NCBI RefSeq assembly: GCF_003313395.1
Contig: NZ_QNFZ01000253.1
Coordinates: 1 to 33,361 of the forward strand
DNA length: 33,361 nt
From: Nonomuraea lactucae
Lineage (GTDB): Bacteria; Actinomycetota; Actinomycetes; Streptosporangiales; Streptosporangiaceae
Direction of reading: 5' to 3'
The translations under genes were made by a program, and so were the position numbers. Below are positions 24,868 to 32,628 of this stretch, one piece after another. Numbering within the stretch: the first letter of the stretch is position 1; each line of letters starts with the position of its first letter. The notes beneath the pieces were generated by a model that worked only from the letters and a program-made list of their open reading frames with translations, was not told the origin of the DNA and did not search any database.

Positions 24868-26133
24868 ATGGCAGTCGTGCCCGCTCCCCGACCCCTCCTG
24901 GGAGCCGTGCTTCTGTTGTTCGTCAGCGCCGCATGGGGGTCGGCGTTTCCGCTGATGAAGGATCTCATCCACCGGTTACCAGTCGAGGACCTGCTCGCGG
25001 AGAGATACGCGTTGGCCGCGCTGACGCTGCTCCTTCTACGGCCGCGCTGCCTGCGGGGGCTGCCGCGGCGGACGTGGGGCCATGGGGCGATCCTGGGGGT
25101 CATGTTCGGGGTCGGGCAGACGGGACAGGCCATCGCGCTCCACAGCCTGCCCTCGGCGGTGTCCGGGTTCGCCGTCGGGTGCAGCGTGGTGATCACGCCC
25201 ATCCTGGCGCTGTTGCTGTTCCGGGCCCGCGTGCCGATGCGGGTGTGGGTGGGAGTGGCGCTCGCGATGGCCGGGATGACCGTCTTCACGCTGCTGCGCG
25301 GGATCGGGGACGAGCGGATCTCGCTGCTCGCCCTCGGGGTGACGCTCACCGCGGCGGCGCTCTACGCGGGCCACACGCTGCTGCTCGCCCGGCTGTCACG
25401 CGCTGGTGAGACGTTCCACGCGTATGAGCTGACCGTCATCCAGCTGGCCACGATCGGGGCCATGACCGGAGCCTTCGCCGTGCGCGACGGGCTGAGCCTG
25501 CCGGTCTCGGTGCCCGACTGGGGGATTCTCGCGCACCTGTCGGTCGTGTCGTGCGCGCTGGGCTTCCTGGCTCGCTCGTACGGCCAGGCGCACGTGGCCG
25601 CCGTGCCGAGCGCGGTGCTGATGTCCTCGCAGCCGCTGTGGGTGGCGGCCATCGCGGTGATCTGGTTCGCCGAGCCGGTGGGCTGGAGCATGATCGTGGG
25701 CGGTGGGCTCATGGCCGGGGCCATGCTGCTGGCCGTACCGGCTCGCTCCCCACGGGCCGCGCTGCCCGATGGCACGCCGCGCAACAGGACCCTGCTGGAG
25801 GTGTCGCGCCAGGCCTCGAAGAGGCTGGCCGAGCTGAAGGTCAAACGCGATGACTCGCTGAAGGCCCCCCAGGTCGATGTGCCGTACGTGTCCAAAGCCG
25901 CATGCGCGAACGCCGCGACGTGCCGGTTGACCGCCCACTCGGCCAAAGGGAGCGGGCAGCCCAGCCTGGATCGGCTGATCGCGCGGGCCACCCTCATCGT
26001 CCGGGCGCGCAACCTGCCCGGTCCGGGCTGCTGCCAGTCGATCACACTGGTGGGGCGCTGCCTGTGCGAGCTCATGGAGGAAGCGGAGCAGGACGGCGAG
26101 GTGATGAAGCCTTCATGGTTTCGGCCCCGTTAG
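24868..26133 (+). CDS. EamA/DMT-family transporter with a long cysteine-bearing cytosolic tail
   Basis: 421 residues from ATG 24868. About ten hydrophobic segments occupy residues 1-291, with the EamA start AVLLLFVSAAWGSAFPLMKD, the repeat-one end PSAVSGFAVGCSVVITPILA and the second repeat's PSAVLMSSQPLWVAAIAVIW. This is a normal drug/metabolite transporter length (about 290). It then continues for about 130 more residues with no membrane segment: basic ASKRLAELKVKRDDSLKAPQ, then KAACANAATCRL, LPGPGCCQSI and LVGRCLCELMEEAEQDGE. The tail has six Cys and the same codon bias as the rest, so it looks coded and not a read-through. Substrate unknown; I know no such tail in this family. Confidence 0.82.
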   Translation: MAVVPAPRPLLGAVLLLFVSAAWGSAFPLMKDLIHRLPVEDLLAERYALAALTLLLLRPRCLRGLPRRTWGHGAILGVMFGVGQTGQAIALHSLPSAVSGFAVGCSVVITPILALLLFRARVPMRVWVGVALAMAGMTVFTLLRGIGDERISLLALGVTLTAAALYAGHTLLLARLSRAGETFHAYELTVIQLATIGAMTGAFAVRDGLSLPVSVPDWGILAHLSVVSCALGFLARSYGQAHVAAVPSAVLMSSQPLWVAAIAVIWFAEPVGWSMIVGGGLMAGAMLLAVPARSPRAALPDGTPRNRTLLEVSRQASKRLAELKVKRDDSLKAPQVDVPYVSKAACANAATCRLTAHSAKGSGQPSLDRLIARATLIVRARNLPGPGCCQSITLVGRCLCELMEEAEQDGEVMKPSWFRPR

Positions 26134-26200
26134 GCCCTTCTTCACCGCGGAATATTCAGCGCTTTTTATCTATTCAACCAGCGGTTATTCGTCCTAAAAC

Positions 26201-26228
26201 TTGATAATCGCTCAGGCGTCGAATAATG
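26201..26228 (+). promoter_or_regulatory. Candidate promoter of the small-peptide/TPR pair
   Basis: TTGATA (26201-26206) and AATAAT (26222-26227) are separated by 15 bp, inside an AT-rich island (about 26140-26230) that stands out from the surrounding GC-rich DNA. It ends about 32 bp before the ATG at 26260, near GGGAGGGG at 26246-26253. The spacer is 2 bp shorter than optimal. Confidence 0.5.
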
Positions 26229-26259
26229 GTGGACTAACCGCGTGTGGGAGGGGAACACC

Positions 26260-26334
26260 ATGAAGCGCATCGTCGTCCGTAAACCGGGCATCGCGCACCT
26301 GACCGGGACCTCCAGCGTCATCCACAAGGGGTGA
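26260..26334 (+). CDS. 24-residue basic peptide, translationally coupled to the downstream TPR protein
   Basis: ATG 26260 is 6 nt after GGGAGGGG (26246-26253); TGA is at 26332-26334. The peptide begins MKRIVVRKPG, has a middle IAHLTGTSS and ends VIHKG. It has five Lys/Arg, two His and no acidic residue. The stop overlaps the GTG of the next gene (GTGA), a classical coupling arrangement, which argues that the short frame is really translated. It resembles the beginnings of short actinobacterial precursor-like peptides with an 'I-V-V-R-K' start, but I can name no family with certainty and no modification enzyme is next to it. Alternatives are a coupling leader for the TPR gene, a precursor peptide (RiPP-like) or a small toxin. 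None is proven. Confidence 0.55.
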   Translation: MKRIVVRKPGIAHLTGTSSVIHKG

Positions 26335-28040
26335 GCGAGGGCAGGTCCCACCTCCGGGCGCAGGGGGCGCCCTCAGGCCGAACGGGGGCCATGCGGCTGC
26401 TGATGCCCGTGGTGGACGGTCACCGGCGACCGCATGGCCCGTACACCGTCGCCTCCGCGCTGCTCCACCGGCTCGTCCCGGGGGTTCTGGAACGTTCCGC
26501 CGAGCTCGTGGCCGCCCACGACATCGAGATCCGGGCGGCCGCGCCCGGCCTGCGCGACCTTGTGCCCGCCAGGCGGGTCACGATCGACGTGGACCTGCCC
26601 GACGACGAACGCATCCTCGTGCCCGCGCCCCGCCGCACCCTGCGGCTGGCCAACGGGATCGCGGAGTTCGTACGCGACGTGGTGCCGCCGGGCGAGACGC
26701 TGGTGGTGTGCAACGGGGCGGAGGCCGATCCGACGGACGCCGAGCTGCTCGACGTGATGACGCGCAGGATCCCTCCGGACGTCCTCAGGATCGTCGTCTA
26801 CTCGGACGGCCCCGAGCATCCCGAGGACTCGCGGGCGGCCGAGGAACTCTGGGATGCCGTCGACCGCTGCCTGCGGGAGGGTTTCCTGCACGCCGTGGCC
26901 GAGCTGGGGCGGCTCGGGCTGGCCCGTGCCGATCCGGGCGGAGAGCTGTGGTGGCGCTTCGCCCAGCGCACCGCGACCGCGCTCGGCGGGCTCGGGCGGA
27001 CAGAGCAGGCGCGCGAGGTGTGGCGGTCGGTGCGCACGGCCAGCCAGGACCCGGCCGTGCACGCCGCAGGCGCGTACGGCATGGCGATGCTCGACGCCCG
27101 CCACTCCGATCCCGCGCGGCGTGACCTCGTCAGGGCCAGAGAGTGGATCAACGAGGCGATCGCCATCTCCACGCTGCTGCCCGACCCGCTGGAGCGCGCC
27201 TTCAAGCTGGGGTTCGACCGCAACGGGCTGGCGCTGATCGAGCTGCGCGAGGGCCGGCCGGAGGCGGCGCTGGCGCTGGTGGAGTCGGCCATCGAGCTCG
27301 CCCGCGAGCTGGAGGAGCGGCATCCCGTGCACCGCATGGTGCTGCGCGCGAACCGGGCCAGGCTGCTGGCGGTGCTCGGGCGGACGAAGGAGGCGCTGGA
27401 CGACTACGCGGCGGCGATCGGCATCGACCCCGCCTTCCCCGACTTCTACCTGGACCGGGGCAATCTCCTGGCCAAGCTGGGCTACCACGACGAGGCGCTC
27501 GCCGACTACGAGAGCGCGATGCGGGCCGGGCCGCCGCTCCCCGAGGCGCACTACAACCGCGCCGAGCTGCGCATCGCCCGCGACGACCTCGACGGGGCCC
27601 TCGCCGACCTCGGCCGGGTGATCGACCTCGACCCGGCGTTCCTCGACGCCTACATCAACCGGGCCGGGCTGCTCGCCGGGCTCGAACGCGACGACGAGGC
27701 GTGGACCGACGTCTCGGCCGGGCTCGCGCTGGCCCCCGGCAACCCGCACCTGCTGGTGGTGCTCGGCCAGCTGGAGACGGCCGCCGGTCGGCACCGGGAG
27801 GCCCGGCGGGCATTGGACCGTGCCATCGAAGCGGCTCCGGGGCTGGCGGCGGCCTGGGGCAACCGGGGGGTGCTGCGGTTCGAGGCGGGCGACGTGGAGG
27901 GCGCGGTGGAGGACCTGTCGCAGGCCATCGGGCTCGAACCCCAGCCCGACCTGTACGCCAACCGGGCGGTCGCGTTACGGGCGCTGGGGCGGGAGGGCGA
28001 GGCGGACGCGGACGACGAGCGGGCGTCCCGGACGGGCTGA
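26331..28040 (+). CDS. TPR protein with a degenerate ATPase-like N-terminal region
   Basis: 569 residues from GTG 26331 (overlapping the peptide stop), or 549 from ATG 26391 where the conserved part RLLMPVVDGHRRPHGPYTVA starts. Counting from ATG 26391, residues 1-150 include ALLHRLVPGVLERSAELVAA and ETLVVCNGAEADPTDAELLD followed by VMTRRIPPDVLRIVV. The latter looks like the Walker B/sensor region of MalT/LuxR-type STAND ATPases (usually 'D-x-x-x-AD-P-x-x-x-x-LL'), but no Walker A GxxxxGK is seen, so nucleotide binding is doubtful. Residues from about 155 to the end are helical repeats, with clear TPRs from about 328 (LAVLGRTKEALDDYAAAIGI, LAKLGYHDEALADYESAMRA, LDGALADLGRVIDLDPAFLD, and others). 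Likely a scaffold that binds peptides or proteins, perhaps the coupled small peptide (inference). Confidence 0.75.
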   Translation: MSEGRSHLRAQGAPSGRTGAMRLLMPVVDGHRRPHGPYTVASALLHRLVPGVLERSAELVAAHDIEIRAAAPGLRDLVPARRVTIDVDLPDDERILVPAPRRTLRLANGIAEFVRDVVPPGETLVVCNGAEADPTDAELLDVMTRRIPPDVLRIVVYSDGPEHPEDSRAAEELWDAVDRCLREGFLHAVAELGRLGLARADPGGELWWRFAQRTATALGGLGRTEQAREVWRSVRTASQDPAVHAAGAYGMAMLDARHSDPARRDLVRAREWINEAIAISTLLPDPLERAFKLGFDRNGLALIELREGRPEAALALVESAIELARELEERHPVHRMVLRANRARLLAVLGRTKEALDDYAAAIGIDPAFPDFYLDRGNLLAKLGYHDEALADYESAMRAGPPLPEAHYNRAELRIARDDLDGALADLGRVIDLDPAFLDAYINRAGLLAGLERDDEAWTDVSAGLALAPGNPHLLVVLGQLETAAGRHREARRALDRAIEAAPGLAAAWGNRGVLRFEAGDVEGAVEDLSQAIGLEPQPDLYANRAVALRALGREGEADADDERASRTG

Positions 28041-28405
28041 CGCGCACCAGGGTGGACGCATATCGGACGGGCAGCTGGAAGCGCATCTGGACGCGCGGCT
28101 GCGATTGCGTCGGCAAGCGCGTAGTGGCTCGCATCTGGAATCGCGTCCGGAGGCCCTGGATCGCGTCCGGAGACGTGCTCGGGACGGTGTCCCGGATGGC
28201 ATCCGTGGCGTTGACCTGGGATCGGAGGTGGTTTCGGATTTGGGATCAGAGTCGCGATCGAACCCTGGGATCATAACCGGCATGGGGGATATGGCTGGGT
28301 GGAAGGGGCGGATAGGGCGGGCCGCTACGGTGTACGCGGCTCTGGGCGTGCTCTCGTGGGCGGCCGTCCGCCGTTCGAGCCGTCGGGCGCCGAGCCGGGC
28401 ATCGA
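28041..28405. other. Gene-free stretch before the serine hydrolase gene
   Basis: No supported gene. tcgcgtccggag occurs twice, 20 bp apart (28141 and 28161), with further tctgga/gcgtc words around it. A frame from ATG 28282 gives a signal-anchor-like start (AATVYAALGVLSWAAV), but it is in a different frame from the hydrolase. It may be the hydrolase's displaced N-terminus. Confidence 0.45.
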
Positions 28406-29242
28406 GTGGTACGAAGGCCGCTGGGAGCGCTCACGGAGGACTACGGTTGGAGCGTGGGTTTCAACGAGTTGCTGGGCAACCTCCGGCCGGGGGCGAGCGC
28501 CCAGGCCGCGGGCATCAGTCGCGGCTACACCGGGCCCCCCGCCCGCACCGTGACCGCCACCTCGGGCCTGACCCGGCTGCGCTGCGCCTCGCTGCTCAAG
28601 CCGCTGTACGCCTGGGCGGCCGCGAGCCACATCCCCGACGCCGAGCGGTGGCGGCGCCACGCCGAGCCGGCCGTGGTGGTCTCGTCCAACGCCGACACCC
28701 TCAAGCTGTGGCTCGCCGTCGGCCCCCGCGTCATCCTCGACGACCTCGACCGGCGCACCGGCGTCCGCTGGGCCCCGCCGAACGGCGACCCGTCGCGGTT
28801 CGGCTCCGTCGAGGTGTCGGCGGCCGAGGTCGCCGCCGCCTACGCCGTGCTCGCCCAGGCGGCCGTCACCGGGGACCCGGTGGCGGGGGAGATCGTGGAG
28901 TGGATGCGCCGGGTGGGTGGTGAGCAGGCGTTCGGCGCGCGGGAGGCGCTCTCCGCGCCCGGCGCCGGCGTCAAGTGCGGCTGGTACGGCGCGCCGGACG
29001 AGAGCTGCCTGCGCACCCACGCCGTGGCCGTGCTGCCCCGTGGCGGCACCCAGGTCACCGTCGTGGCCGCCATGACCGCGCAGCCGTACACCGACGAGCG
29101 CGACCGGGACGTCTACCAGGCGAGGGTGTCGGAAGGGCTCCCGGTCGAGGCCGAGCACGAGAAGGTCGCGGGAACGCTCGTGCGAGCCCTGATGACCGCC
29201 ACCCTGGCCGAACTGGGGGAGGACCAGGCCGCGAGCCCGTGA
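28406..29242 (+). CDS. Class A beta-lactamase-like serine hydrolase (divergent)
   Basis: 278 residues if read from GTG 28406; the true start is uncertain. Motifs are in order: LRCASLLKPLYAWAA with the S-x-x-K nucleophile pair, AVVVSSNADTLKLWLAVGP with S-x-N (equivalent of SDN), and GAGVKCGWYG as a K-x-G strand near the C-terminus. The spacing matches class A lactamase and D,D-peptidase-like folds, but the Glu of the omega loop is not obvious, so I would not call it an antibiotic-hydrolysing enzyme. No lipobox or clear signal peptide is in frame. A signal-like segment in another frame upstream (ATG 28282) could be the missing N-terminus after a frameshift. Peptide or ester substrate unknown. 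Confidence 0.65.
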   Translation: MVRRPLGALTEDYGWSVGFNELLGNLRPGASAQAAGISRGYTGPPARTVTATSGLTRLRCASLLKPLYAWAAASHIPDAERWRRHAEPAVVVSSNADTLKLWLAVGPRVILDDLDRRTGVRWAPPNGDPSRFGSVEVSAAEVAAAYAVLAQAAVTGDPVAGEIVEWMRRVGGEQAFGAREALSAPGAGVKCGWYGAPDESCLRTHAVAVLPRGGTQVTVVAAMTAQPYTDERDRDVYQARVSEGLPVEAEHEKVAGTLVRALMTATLAELGEDQAASP

Positions 29243-29294
29243 GGCGCGCGGGCCGTTCGGGTCCGTGTGGCGGGTGGGTGGCGGGCCCGGGCGC

Positions 29295-29801
29295 TCACCC
29301 GTCGCCTGTGTCGCGGCTGAGCCTTTCGATCACGTCGGCCAGGTCGGGCGGGGCCACGTTGTCCGGCAGGCGGTCGACCCAGGCGTATCCCAGGTAGGCT
29401 CCGCGCTCCTCCTCGGTGAGTGCGCCCGGCTCCACCTCCGGCCGGCTGCCCTCGAACCTGGCCAGGAAGAACGGCTCCGTCTTCACGTACCGCACCCCGA
29501 GCCACCGGAAGTCGCGCTCGACCTCGACCCACCGGTCCCGCACGGCGGAACCGGGGAGGCCGGTCTCCTCGGCGAGCTCCCGTCTGGCCGCGTCCAAGGG
29601 CCGCTCCCCGGGGTCGATCCCGCCACCGGGCGGCTCCCAGACGTCCAGGCCGCTGACCTGGTCGTGCCAGTGCATCAGGAGCACCCTGCCGTCGCCGTCC
29701 AGGCAGACCACCCGCGCGGCCGGCCGGTCGCTGCTCCCCAGCGCGGCGTCGCTCTCCACGGGGGAGCTCGAAGCGCTCACACGAGCGGTTTCGTCGGTCA
29801 C
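29295..29801 (-). CDS. Nudix hydrolase
   Basis: 168 residues from GTG 29801, with GGAAGG upstream (the frame is open 13 codons further). The Nudix box reads GGGIDPGERPLDAARRELAE then ETGL, fully matching G-x5-E-x7-REU-x-EE-x-G-U. Before it, ARVVCLDGDGRVLLMHWHDQ is the usual first strand pair. After it, RWVEVERDFRWLGVRYVKTE and PFFLARF complete the fold. It hydrolyses a nucleoside diphosphate linked to another group; the substrate is not readable. The gene follows DUF47 and pit on the same strand, 49 bp after DUF47, and could be cotranscribed. Confidence 0.9.
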   Translation of the reverse strand: MTDETARVSASSSPVESDAALGSSDRPAARVVCLDGDGRVLLMHWHDQVSGLDVWEPPGGGIDPGERPLDAARRELAEETGLPGSAVRDRWVEVERDFRWLGVRYVKTEPFFLARFEGSRPEVEPGALTEEERGAYLGYAWVDRLPDNVAPPDLADVIERLSRDTGDG

Positions 29802-29850
29802 GTCGCCCTTCCTTCGGTGCCTGCCCTCTTCACCCCCCATGGCGCCGTCG

Positions 29851-30483
29851 TCAGCGTTTCATGGCGCCGTCGGCGATGGCGTCCGCCGCGTCGCCGATGG
29901 CGATGCCGACGATCTCCAGGCGACGCACCAGTTCCCGTTCCTTCATCGCGTCGGCCGTCAGCTCGCCGGAGAAGATACGGGAGATCTCGTACTGGTACAT
30001 CCTCCTGATCGCCCCGCCCGTCTTCTTCGCCTCAAGGGCGTCGTGCACGACTGCCGAGGGGCGGGAGGCGAGGTCGCGTACGGCGTTCTCCAGGGCGTCG
30101 ATGCCGTTGATCACCTGGTCGAGGAGCGGGGAGAAGCGGATCTGGTCGGGCACCCGATACAGGTGCGACTCGCGGACGAAGTCGCGCAGCGAGTCGAGCA
30201 CGTCGTCGATCGAGCGTGAGAGCCGGAAGAGGTCCTCGCGGTCGATGGGGGTGACCAGGGCGTTCCTGAGCTCCTCGACCAGGATGCGGCGTTCCTCGTC
30301 GCCGAGGTGCTCGATCACGCGCATCTGCTCGTGCGCGCCCGTCCGGCCCACCTCGCCGCCGATCATGGCCATGGCGAGCCACGCGCCCTCCTTGGTGGCC
30401 TGGAGCTGGCCGAGCAGCGCCTCCGTCAGCGCGCTGTCCATGCGCCCGGACATCAGGTCGCGGACGCGTCGCAGTCGCCTCAT
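29851..30483 (-). CDS. DUF47/PhoU-like protein, partner of the phosphate transporter
   Basis: 210 residues from ATG 30483, with GGAGGG 5-6 nt upstream. All helical, with the heptad-rich pattern MRVIEHLGDEERRILVEELR, TPIDREDLFRLSRSIDDVLD (the conserved 'R-E-D-x-x-x-L-x-x-x-I-D-D-V-x-D' PhoU/DUF47 motif with metal-binding acidic residues) and KTGGAIRRMYQYEISRIF. DUF47 proteins often accompany Pit transporters and control phosphate uptake. Located 65 bp after the pit gene on the same strand, this fits. Confidence 0.9.
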   Translation of the reverse strand: MRRLRRVRDLMSGRMDSALTEALLGQLQATKEGAWLAMAMIGGEVGRTGAHEQMRVIEHLGDEERRILVEELRNALVTPIDREDLFRLSRSIDDVLDSLRDFVRESHLYRVPDQIRFSPLLDQVINGIDALENAVRDLASRPSAVVHDALEAKKTGGAIRRMYQYEISRIFSGELTADAMKERELVRRLEIVGIAIGDAADAIADGAMKR

Positions 30484-30548
30484 CACACTCCCTCCGCCGC
30501 TCATCTGGGTCTCACCTGCTCCTATCGCGGATTCGCTGGTCTTGCGGC

Positions 30549-31484
30549 TCATGCCGAGACCAGGACGAACGCCACGGTCGCGGCCAGCAGGGCGCTCGCG
30601 GGGAGCGTCAGCAGCCAGGCCACGGCGATCTTGACGGCGGCGTACCAGCGGACGCGTCCGCCGCCGCCCTGTGCCACCCCGGCGCCGATCAGGCCTCCGG
30701 CGAGCGCCTGGGTCATGCTCACGGGCATGCCCGCCAGGGCGCAGCCGATGACCGTGATGCTCGATGCGAGCTCCGCCGCCACGCCGTGCAGCGGCCGGGA
30801 GGCGATGATCTCCTGGCCGAGCGTGCGGCCCGCCTTGGGCAGGCCGTACAGCGAGCCGAGCCCGAACAGCACCGCCACCAGCGACGTGTACTGCGGGGGC
30901 GCGTCCTGGAGGCCAAAAGCGATCATGAACACCGCGAGCATCTTCTGCCCGTCGTTGGCGGCGTAGGCCACGGTCTGCAACCCGAACCCCACCCGGTGCC
31001 AGCGCCACAGGCCGCGGGTGGTGGTCGTCCGCATCAGTATCCGTGTCACGGGCCAGGCCATCAGCCCGCCGACGAAAGGCGCCGCCATGCCGACCAGCAG
31101 CACCAGCACCACCCACTCGGCCGAGACCGGGAGCCCCCAGCCGAGACCCGCGCCGGTGAGCCCGCCCACGATGGCCAGCGTGAGGCTGGTCGGACGGCCC
31201 CGCGAGCTCAGCACGGTGACCACGGTCAGCGCGGCGAGCACGCCGATCGTCATCGCGATCCGACCGCCGGGTCCGTCGAACGTGGCCAGCCGGTTCGCGA
31301 ACGTCAGCGCCACGGCGTGGGTGGCCAGCGGCACCAGGGCCACCATGACGACGAGGGCCAGGATTCCGGTCGCGGGCCGCACCGTGGGCAGCTTGAGCCC
31401 GGTCGCAAGGAGCGCCCCGCCGTCGTTCATCCCGGTCACGAGCGCGAAGAGTCCGGCGACAGCGGCGAGCACGACAACGTCCAA
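30549..31484 (-). CDS. Inorganic phosphate transporter, Pit family
   Basis: 311 residues. Start TTG at 31484 is chosen because GGAGGG stands 6-7 nt upstream; longer frames lack this. Two copies of the PiT signature are visible: FALVTGMNDGGALLATGL near the N-terminus and AANDGQKMLAVFMIAFGL after the midpoint, with Asn-Asp of each in the substrate site. About ten TM segments (LALVVMVALVPLATHAVALT, VTVLSSRGRPTSLTLAIVGG, ALAGGLIGAGVAQGG, and others). H+/metal-phosphate symport is expected. DUF47 follows. Confidence 0.9.
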   Translation of the reverse strand: MDVVVLAAVAGLFALVTGMNDGGALLATGLKLPTVRPATGILALVVMVALVPLATHAVALTFANRLATFDGPGGRIAMTIGVLAALTVVTVLSSRGRPTSLTLAIVGGLTGAGLGWGLPVSAEWVVLVLLVGMAAPFVGGLMAWPVTRILMRTTTTRGLWRWHRVGFGLQTVAYAANDGQKMLAVFMIAFGLQDAPPQYTSLVAVLFGLGSLYGLPKAGRTLGQEIIASRPLHGVAAELASSITVIGCALAGMPVSMTQALAGGLIGAGVAQGGGGRVRWYAAVKIAVAWLLTLPASALLAATVAFVLVSA

Positions 31485-31536
31485 AGGCGACCCTCCCTGA
31501 CCCCACCCACCCCTGGTTACCGGATAAGTACCCAAG

Positions 31537-31562
31537 ACCTGTTCAATAATGGACGGACAGGT
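31537..31562. promoter_or_regulatory. Inverted repeat in the pit/purU intergenic region
   Basis: acctgt (31537-31542) and acaggt (31557-31562) are perfect 6-bp arms around an AT-rich 14-bp spacer (ttcaataatggacg). It sits 53 bp upstream of the pit start, in the divergent region with purU. PhoP-box-like only in part (gttcaataatg); could be a dimer site. Confidence 0.4.
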
Positions 31563-31697
31563 ATTTTGTCAGGAATGTCGGGTTATGTGGAAAGTGGGCA
31601 GGGGCCCCTGCTGGGCAAGCCGGCGGCGAACCCGCCCGGCGGGCGGTAACCTTCGCAGGTCACTGCCCTCCAATCCACGTTCGCGAGAGTAAGAACC

Positions 31698-32549
31698 ATG
31701 AGCGCAGCCGAGTTCGTCCTGACCCTGTCGTGTCCCGACCGGCCCGGCGTGGTGGCCGCGGTGTCCGGGCTGCTCGCCGGGCACGGCTGCAACATCATCG
31801 AGAGCCAGCAGTTCGGCGACCAGGTCGAGCAGCGGTTCTTCATGCGGGTCCAGTTCGCGGCGCCGCTCGGCGAGGACGAGCTCCGCGCCGCCTTCGCCGC
31901 GCTGGCTCCCGACTTCGGCATGGAGTTCGAGCTGCGCGACACGGCCACGAAGCCACGGGTGCTGATCATGGTGAGCAAGTTCGACCACTGCCTGAACGAC
32001 CTGCTCTACCGGGTGCGCAAGAAGACGCTCGACATCGAGGTCGTCGCCGTCGTGTCCAACCACCCCGACCTACGGCCGCTCACGCAGTCGTACGGGATCG
32101 ACTACCACCACCTGCCGGTCGCCCCCGAGACCAAGCGCAGGCAGGAGGCGGAGGTGCTGGCCCTGGTCGAGCACTACCAGGTCGACCTCGTGGTGCTGGC
32201 CCGCTACATGCAGGTGCTGTCCGAGGACCTCTGCGCCAAGCTCGCCGGGCGGGCCATCAACATCCACCACTCGTTCCTGCCGTCGTTCAAGGGCGCCAAG
32301 CCCTACCACCAGGCGCACAACCGGGGCGTGAAGCTGATCGGCGCGACCGCCCACTACGTGACGTCCGACCTGGACGAAGGGCCGATCATCGAGCAGGAGG
32401 TGGCGCGCGTCAGCCACAGCCACTCGCCCGACGACCTGGCCGCCATCGGGCGCGACGTGGAGTGCGTGGCGCTGGCCAGGGCGGTCAGGTGGCACGCCGA
32501 GCAGCGGGTCCTCCTCGACGGCCACAAGACGATCGTCTTCCCCCGCTGA
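31698..32549 (+). CDS. purU: Formyltetrahydrofolate deformylase
   Basis: 283 residues, ATG 31698. An N-terminal ACT domain (LTLSCPDRPGVVAAVSGLLA ... CNIIESQQFGDQVEQRFFMR, about residues 5-80) is followed by a formyltransferase domain: PRVLIMVSKFDHCLNDLLYR, DLVVLARYMQVLSEDLCAKL, then NIHHSFLPSFKGAKPYHQAH with the catalytic His, and GATAHYVTSDLDEGPIIEQE with the catalytic Asp. It releases formate and tetrahydrofolate from 10-formyl-THF, balancing one-carbon pools and feeding purine synthesis. Length matches E. coli PurU (about 280). Monocistronic, divergent from pit. Confidence 0.96.
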   Translation: MSAAEFVLTLSCPDRPGVVAAVSGLLAGHGCNIIESQQFGDQVEQRFFMRVQFAAPLGEDELRAAFAALAPDFGMEFELRDTATKPRVLIMVSKFDHCLNDLLYRVRKKTLDIEVVAVVSNHPDLRPLTQSYGIDYHHLPVAPETKRRQEAEVLALVEHYQVDLVVLARYMQVLSEDLCAKLAGRAINIHHSFLPSFKGAKPYHQAHNRGVKLIGATAHYVTSDLDEGPIIEQEVARVSHSHSPDDLAAIGRDVECVALARAVRWHAEQRVLLDGHKTIVFPR

Positions 32550-32571
32550 CTCCTCCCCCGTCGCACGCCCC

Positions 32572-32617
32572 CACCCGACGCACGCCCACCCGACGCACGC
32601 CCACCCCGGCGCACGCC
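32572..32617. repeat. Three 15/16-bp tandem repeats after purU
   Basis: cacccgacgcacgcc at 32572-32586 and 32587-32601, then a variant caccccggcgcacgcc. It lies between the convergent ends of purU and the VOC gene, where no classical hairpin terminator was found. Confidence 0.85.
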
Positions 32618-32628
32618 GAATCGGCTCG

